Below are positions 57,376-64,000 of a DNA stretch of 64,000 bases, piece after piece. The position numbers and the translations under genes are program-made. A model generated the notes under the pieces. The model was not told the DNA's origin. It searched no databases and saw only the letters and a list, made by a program, of their open reading frames with translations. The DNA is from Ilyonectria destructans (lineage: Eukaryota; Ascomycota; Sordariomycetes; Hypocreales; Nectriaceae): positions 355,364 to 419,363 of the forward strand of contig JAHEWK010000033.1 of assembly GCA_020740775.1 (NCBI GenBank). Direction: 5' to 3'. How positions within the stretch are numbered: position 1 is the first letter of the stretch; every line of letters starts with the position of its first letter.

Positions 57376-59929
57376 CCTCTCTTTTCAGTCTCTAGCAGTT
57401 TATTAGTATCTTACTAGTATCTTAAAGCTTTCTTATAGGCTATCTGCTATTAAAATTAATTTATAATATTCTTTAAAGCGTTTTAATATTATAGTATTAG
57501 CTAATACTGCTACTAGCTTCTATATTGAGTTTATATAGCCTTACTATTATATTAGATTCTTCTATTTCTTACTGTAATCTTACTGTTTAGTTCTTATATA
57601 TAAGATCTTCTTAATTTTCTATTTATTTTTATCTTTATTATTTTAAACTAGTAGAAGTTAGAAGTTATTTTATTATTATTTTAAAGTGGGGTCTTCTAGC
57701 ACTCTATATAGTAGGTTAATATAAAATTATAGGTATATTACCTTTAGTATATTAAGCTTTATAATATAGAAGCTTAAGATCTTTATTACTATATATTTAT
57801 AATATAGCTAATTAAGCTTTTTATAAGGTCTTAATAAGTAATAATTATCTATTACTAGCTATATTTTATTCTTTACTTTAAACCTCTTAGAGGGATATTA
57901 ATATATATTTACTATATATTTATTTCTTTACTATATAACTGCTACTACTACTTAAATATATTTAGTAACTTTATATACTCTCTCTACTAGCTTATTTACT
58001 GCTGCTATAATATTATCTACTGGCTTTTCTGCTTTTTTAATTACTATAAAGGGGTTTATATTATAGCTATATTATATATAGAAGGAGCTTATCTTAATTA
58101 CTATACTCTTATAGTTATTTAGTACTAACTATACTACTAATAATTAGTCTCTTTAATTTATCTAAAAGTATAAGATATAGACTTATAGATAGACTTTAAT
58201 CTCTTAGTTAGTTCTCTCTAGCCTGCTATTTATTTAGGGGTAGTAGGCAGTATTTAGTTACTATTAGATACCTACTAATTTGCAGAATTATTACTAGAAC
58301 CTACTAATCTAATTACTCTTTTTATTACTTATAATAAATTAAGGTATTCTATAGAATTAAAAGTAGCAGCTAAGAAATTACAGTATATATACTTCTACCT
58401 CTATACTATTTATTACCTCTAGTATTATAGCCCTTATAAGTTAGTTTTAAATAATCTATAGGTATCTTACTGCTTTTTTATTAATTAGTAGAAAGTCTAT
58501 AATAAAGTTTATTATAAGATAATTATATAGTTTCTTAGGAATTAGTAATAGCTTTAAGAGCCCTCTTTTTATCTGCCTCTAGATATACCTTCTTCTATAT
58601 ATATTATAATTATATAGATAGCAGTTAACTAACTGTAATTACTTCAGTTAGAAGAATCTTCTGCTTATAATAGCTAGTATTATATTGCAATCTAGATATT
58701 CTATAACTGTAGAATTATAGAATAGTTAGATAAGGTATATTTATAGTACTTCTCTATTAATCTTACTATTAGCTAGCTTCTTCTTTATCTCTATAACCTA
58801 AAAGTAGTTTTAAAAGATTAAGTAGTTCTCCTTATTAATATAGCACTTTAAGATTTATAATTACAGCTTAAGTGCAGTAGGAAAGCTTCTAACTTTCTGC
58901 TATACTATAAGGTATACCCCTTAGTATATTTTATCCTTTTAGGCTGTATAATACTATAAGTCTTATAGAGAGGTATTCTTAAGTACCTCTATCTATAGTA
59001 GTAAGAATACTACTAGCTTAAGTCTATCTAGCTATAACTTTTTCTCTTTAAGCTATTTTTTTATCTCTTTAGAGACTGCTTTTTTTAAAATAAGTTAAAG
59101 TACTCTATTTTTCTTCTATTTATTATCTGCTTTAATAGGTATATCTTACTTATAGTAAGATAGTATATTAGATACTACTATCTTACTATTAGGTTAATAC
59201 TTAATTATAAAATTTAAATAGTATAAATTTAGTATCTAATAGCTTTAATACTCTAATAACTTCTTTTAAATTATAAAATACTTTAGATTTTAGTAATTAG
59301 TAAGAATTATAAAGCTCTTATAGTTCTTTAGGTATATATTCTAAGTATATAAGCAGCTAATTACTGCTAGTATCTTCTTATTATAGATAGAGTAGTTATA
59401 TTTATACTTATTAAGTTACTTTAAGTAATAAGTAACTACTTAATAATATTTCTATTTATTCTTTTATAAGAGGGCTTTTTTTAGTACTACTTCTAAATAG
59501 TTAGATTCTATAAAAATAATTTTATTTGGGTTTTAATTTTATAGAATAGATACTTTATAGAAGTAGTATTTAAGCTTTTTAAATACTATATTTTTACTGG
59601 TACCTTAGTGGAATTTAACTTTCTTTTTAATTAAAGCTAATAGTAATTCTATAATAGCTAAGTAATTCAGAATAAAAATATAGTAGTAATTTATAAAGTT
59701 AAGATAGCTTTATACTCTTTTTACTATTATAGATACTGCCTACTTATAGATAGCTTACTACTTCTTAAAATTACAGATAATATCTTCTTCAGCCTTTATA
59801 ATAAATTCTAAGTATTTAATACTTATTATAGAGAATTTATATTTCTAGAGGTTTAAGTATAGCCTAATAGCAAATAGTATACTTAATACTTACTAGATTT
59901 TTACTTTATAGTCTTTTAATATTCCACTT

Positions 59930-60270
59930 AAAAAGATAAGAATATTATCTATATATATAGTAATAAAGTTATTTAGGTAGTACTATAGAACTCTATTAAT
60001 ATATTACTAGAAGGTTACTAGTATCCTACTGAGATTAAATAGGTATACTAGCTACTTAAAAAACCTATAATATATATAGAATACTATATATTTCTTATAC
60101 TCTTTCTTTATATAGATCTTATTAAAGGTAGCTATTATATTAAGCTTAGTAAATTACTTTACCTTTATTAGTAGGCTAAATATCTTTAAGATTAAAAGTA
60201 GGAAGTAGTAATCTTACTTTAAGATTATATTAAAAGCTTAGTAGTTATAATAAAAGTATAGTCTCCCTTT
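59930..60270 (-). pseudogene. Reverse transcriptase remnant of element E
   Basis: On the minus strand: a KLN-IATFNKI-type motif, a GHE-type loop, a TPATFQ-like segment and YIDNILI at about 59945-59965. The catalytic second Asp is Asn, again a G-to-A type change. Confidence 0.6.
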
Positions 60271-62351
60271 AGGCTTTTTAATAAATAATACTAAAGTTAC
60301 TACTAAAAAGCTACTAATTTAAATAAACTCTTTATTAAGGAGGTCTTTTAGAGTTTTTTATAAGACTAGTAATTTTTCTCTTATTATACTGTATAAAAAG
60401 CTCTATAGTAATTTAGGTTTTTATTTCTTACTATCTAGCTGTAAGTTTATCTTATAGTTAATACTAAATTAATAGAAAAATAGCTAATTAGCCTCCTTTA
60501 GTAAGAATAGCCCTTTAAATTCCCTAAGAAGCTTCTTTAGTATAAAATTCTTTAGCTAAATATCCCTCTTTAGTTATAGAGCTTTTTTAATATTAATTAA
60601 GCTGACTGTAAATAGTAATTCTACTGCTTTCTTATAGTACCTTTAAAGATACCTTCTTTTCACTCTAAATATAACTATAGAAATAAGCTATCTATAATAA
60701 ATTATCTTAATTCTCTTTAATTTCTACTTAAAGGCCAGTTATATATTAATACTAGCTAGTCTATAGTAAATTTACTATATCTTTATATTATATATAATAC
60801 TATTTACTTTAAATTAAAGTTTCCTAAGAAATATATTTTATCTAAGTTTAAGTATAATATATATATAAATTCTCTTTTTAAATCCTCTAATCTTAATTAA
60901 GAATATTATAACTCCCTTAGTAGTTAGCAGTAATATTACTTTAAAGAAATTACTAAGCTTTTTTTCTCTTTTATTTACTAATAGAATATATAATCTTTTA
61001 ATTAAGTTTTTATTAATAGCAGTATAATAATTATATTCTATATTAAGTAAGACTATAGTAATATTCTTACTATTTACTCTAATAGTAATAACTGCTAGCT
61101 TGCTACTTATATACTGCTTAAAAGCAGTCTATCTATTAAATTTCTTTTTTATTAGCTTTAGAGTATACTTTTATACTAAAGCTACTTATTTCCTAAGTTA
61201 TTATTATTACTTAACTATAAGGTTAAGACTTTCTTACTGCTTTCCTTAAGTATAATAGCAATTTTAGTAATTTTCTTTTTCTTCTTAAGGCAGTCTGCCC
61301 TAAGGTACTCTATCTTTTTATACTGAAAATAATAGTAAGTTTCTATTTGAAATTCTTTATTATTAAACTGTATTATACTACTACTTTACTAAGTTTTTAC
61401 TGATTTTCTATTTTTATATTAATTAGTAATATAATTAACTTCTTTTATTCTGATATTACCTTTATAATTCTTCTTATTTACTAATAGTCTACAGTAGGAT
61501 TACTAATATCTATTTCTTACTGATTACTTATTAAGTTATTTAATCTTTTAAGTAACCTTCTATACTACCTTTAACTATTTACTATAGACTATAGATAAAG
61601 ATACTATTATCAGTATATATACTAACTGTAAGTTAATTACTCTCTTAAGAAAGAATATCTTAATTTAGTTATTCTAATTAGATTCTTTAGATTTAGCTAG
61701 TAGTTATTTAAATTTAAATAGAAAGAATATAAATATCTAGCCTTCTTACTGCTTAAGACTTTATAGTAAGGCTGCTATATTTCTTACTCTATTATAGTTT
61801 TTATACTGTTAATTAAGGTAATCTATAAATACTATTAGTATATAGATATATTCCAGCTTTAGCTCTATATAGAAGGTATAAACTAGCTGCTAGAGGTTTA
61901 TATCTAAGTATTTATTAATTAGATACTATAATTTATAATTATTATTAAAGAAATAGAAATTAAATAACAGCTTATTATATATCTACTGCTGCTATATTAA
62001 GTATTCGCTATATTTTCCTAAGAACTTTAGTAGGTTAAATAGTAGCTTTCTTTAGGTAACTTATTAAGGTAGTTTCTATAGTAGTAGTAATATTAGCGTA
62101 GAGGTTATTCCTTTAGTTATTAGAATAGTTAATAGTATAAATACTATTAGCTCTAATAGTACTTAGTCTTAGCAACTTTATAGCTTATTTATTAAGGATA
62201 CTACTTACTTCTATAGTAGCTTTAGGCTTATACTAATTGCCTTCTGAATTATTTGGGCGATAGTAGGCTCTATATATTCCTCTATAGTAAACCTTTTATA
62301 AGCACTCTATATAGAAGCTTTAAGGCTATTAGTGGGTTTAAGCTTTAGATA

Positions 62352-62613
62352 TATAAAGAGTTAGATAGAAGTTTATCTAATAGGCTATTACTATAGAATT
62401 ATCTATTTAAAGCTAAAGAGAAAAAAAAAAAAAGAAGAAAAAAAGCCTTTTTTCTTACTGCTAAATAGTAATATAGTTACTAGAATAAGATAGATAAAAA
62501 TATAGATAAAGTTTAAGCTTTACTATTACTTTACTAATAAGTTACTCTACTTTTCAGTTAGCTGGATTTTAGTAAAGCTGTAATTTAAGCTTAAGCTTCA
62601 GCCTGTAATATCA
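62352..62613 (-). repeat. 5' LTR of element E (262 bp)
   Basis: Pairs with 57114-57375. Ends at TGTAATATCA on the plus strand, after which composition returns to normal at once. Confidence 0.8.
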
Positions 62614-63892
62614 GCTCTACAAATTGTGGCCGGGTTTAGTTGTGTCGCGCGGGACTTGGTGAAATCGCGCGCGCGATGCAAGTGGACATTTAAATCCACG
62701 AAAATTTCACCACAAGCAATGACGCAGAAAAATATACACCAATCGATAGAGAACGCTCTATACAATAAGCTTCTGCAACGTACTCTCTTTTTAATGTTTT
62801 TCTCAGTGAGTTATGCCATGCTAAAGACGAAAATCGAGGTCGAAACGAATGATGCTTATGTCATACAGCTCTCAGCCTATCAGCTGCCGTCAGATTTCTG
62901 CCGATGACGGACCAATGAAAGCCAGTCTTGGCGGCTACAGTATCCCTGTCAGTTTTGGTGCACACCAATCAGCATGAGTCTTGACGGCTACAGTATCCCT
63001 GCATGTGGGGCGTTCCCCGCGTTCGTACTAGCGGCTCCTAAAAATCCAGGAGCGCGTGGAGCTTGAAAGTGACTTGAAGGTGACCGTATCCTTGTCGCTT
63101 TTAGCTGGTCTCGTTGTGTGTATGTTACCAATTTAGTCCACACCAGAACTAAATAGAGTCTTTATAGCCCGGGAATAACATTACAGCTTTTGTATTGACA
63201 GAACTACATATTTTTAATGCGCAATTCAGCCAAGCTACTGGTTTCAATTTTGTGGTCCTAGCTAGATATCCCAATCTGCTAGTTTGCAAGACATAATTCA
63301 ATAGCCTACCCTATACCCACTTTATGCGATTCAACTGCGGATAATATATGCCAAGCGTTCCTCTAGCTTCATGCTGTCCAGGCCGTGTCGAGTAATATCC
63401 TTGGTATATTATTGTGGTATTTTAATATATTATATGCATAGAATCCCCGGCTGTACTTCATTCTGGCGAGCGCCTTTCTAACTACCACGCATTGATTGGC
63501 TAAGTTCCCTGACTTTCATTTTCAAGCTTCGTCGTGCCGTGCTTGCAATATCGCCCGTCCAACCAAGGATAAACTTTGTAACCCCTACTCATTTCCCTGT
63601 CATTTCACCTCTTCATCACCTATAGTCTGTCCCACTAGCCAATCAACAGTCTAGCTTTGCGCCACTGGTTTCAAACCGAAGTCTTTCAGCAATCAATTCT
63701 CAGATTCAAGCTGGGATTATAGCAGCCTTAGTGAATGTTCCTTGTAGTTGCTGACGGTGATACTTACGGCTAGTGTAAACAAACACAAAGTAAGTAAACA
63801 AACATTTGGTGCCATTTATGTGCAGTCTTGTGCCACTCCTGCATCTTTTGGTGGTTCTGCTATCTTCATGCTGCCACTTGTTGAGCAGCACC
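62614..63892. other. Normal-composition DNA right of the second block
   Basis: Begins with a CpG-rich stretch (TCGCGCGCGCGATG near 62665) and a GTGGA...TCCAC palindrome (62681-62698). A 25-bp word AGTCTTG(G/A)CGGCTACAG... occurs twice (62924-62948 and 62977-63001). The 93-residue plus frame 62626-62907 has no recognised domain. Pyrimidine-rich sequence from 63540 suggests a promoter for the gene starting at 63893. Confidence 0.4.
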
Positions 63893-64000
63893 AATGGCTC
63901 CTCTACCTGTTTCTGCTGACGAGAGAAGAAGACACAAGACTGCACTGGCCAAGGCTCGTCGCCAAAAGGCTTTGTTGACAAGTCGGCAGCAACATCACCA
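63893..64000 (+). CDS. Possible gene start, N-terminus only
   Basis: ATG at 63893 opens a frame of 36 codons that leaves the window. It begins MAPLPVSADERRRHKT and is strongly basic with Ala/Gln (AKARRQKALL), helix-forming and compatible with a nuclear or DNA-binding N-terminus, but too short to assign. A competing ATG at 63868 in another frame closes at 63978. Support is composition and the pyrimidine-rich leader only. Confidence 0.35.

Larger units (their letters stand above)
57114..62613 (-). mobile_element. Ty3/Gypsy element E, RIP-inactivated, 5.5 kb
   Basis: Bounded by two 262-bp LTRs. LTR start on the minus strand is TGATATTACAGGCTG. Reverse complement of about 59930-60270 gives a degenerate Gypsy RT ending in YIDNILI. 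Every frame is broken. The flanking 5-mers (GAAAT left, GCTCT right) do not match, so no duplication is visible. It faces element D head-on. Confidence 0.7.

Noticed and set aside
57109..62618. Target-site duplication of element E
   Set aside because: Flanking 5-mers GAAAT and GCTCT do not match even allowing RIP changes.

Overview
The window looks like a filamentous ascomycete (Pezizomycotina, probably Sordariomycetes; I cannot name the species). Genes carry short introns of about 50-90 nt with GTAAGT-type donors, CTAAC/CTGAC branch sites and CAG acceptors. Secreted families are typical of such fungi, and two long blocks (about 16.6-38.0 kb and 50.8-62.6 kb) show the extreme TpA-rich, CpG-poor composition left by repeat-induced point mutation (RIP).

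Layout: (1) 0-16.5 kb is a gene-rich arm with mostly secreted products: the 5' end of a 2EXR-domain gene (minus strand, cut by the window edge); a LysM/chitin-binding/GH18 chitinase of the killer-toxin-like subgroup, broken by an in-frame stop and a 3' frameshift; a dimeric alpha/beta-barrel protein; a five-exon aspzincin-type metallopeptidase; and a very long Cys- and Ser/Thr-rich repeat protein (adhesin-like). The adhesin-like gene is split by a 3.4-kb Crypton, a tyrosine-recombinase DNA transposon, whose own five-exon gene is still open. (2) 16.6-38.0 kb is a RIP-eroded block. It holds two related Ty3/Gypsy retroelements in opposite orientation, one nested in the other, sitting in a pogo-like transposase relic, plus a younger non-RIPped MITE-like insertion. 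(3) 38.1-50.5 kb is an island of normal composition: a subtilisin-like protease with two in-frame TAG codons, an intact S1/P1-type nuclease, a HET-domain C-terminal fragment, a conserved protein with a CYTH-like start, a repeat pair in which only one copy looks RIPped, and a 27-base G run. (4) 50.8-62.6 kb is a second RIP block with opposed Gypsy remnants, one bounded by a pair of 262-bp LTRs. (5) 62.6-64.0 kb is normal DNA with the possible start of a gene leaving the window.

How it fits together: the chitinase, metallopeptidase, nuclease, subtilase and wall-type repeat protein are all secreted or surface functions placed beside repeat-rich, RIP-prone DNA, the arrangement of fast-evolving fungal compartments. 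The in-frame stops in the chitinase and subtilase lie in the CpA-to-TpA context expected of RIP, which suggests leakage from, or direct attack outside, the AT-rich blocks. The most notable single object is the Crypton: joining the host gene across the two TGTCAC copies that flank it gives one uninterrupted frame, so its target site is known to the base.
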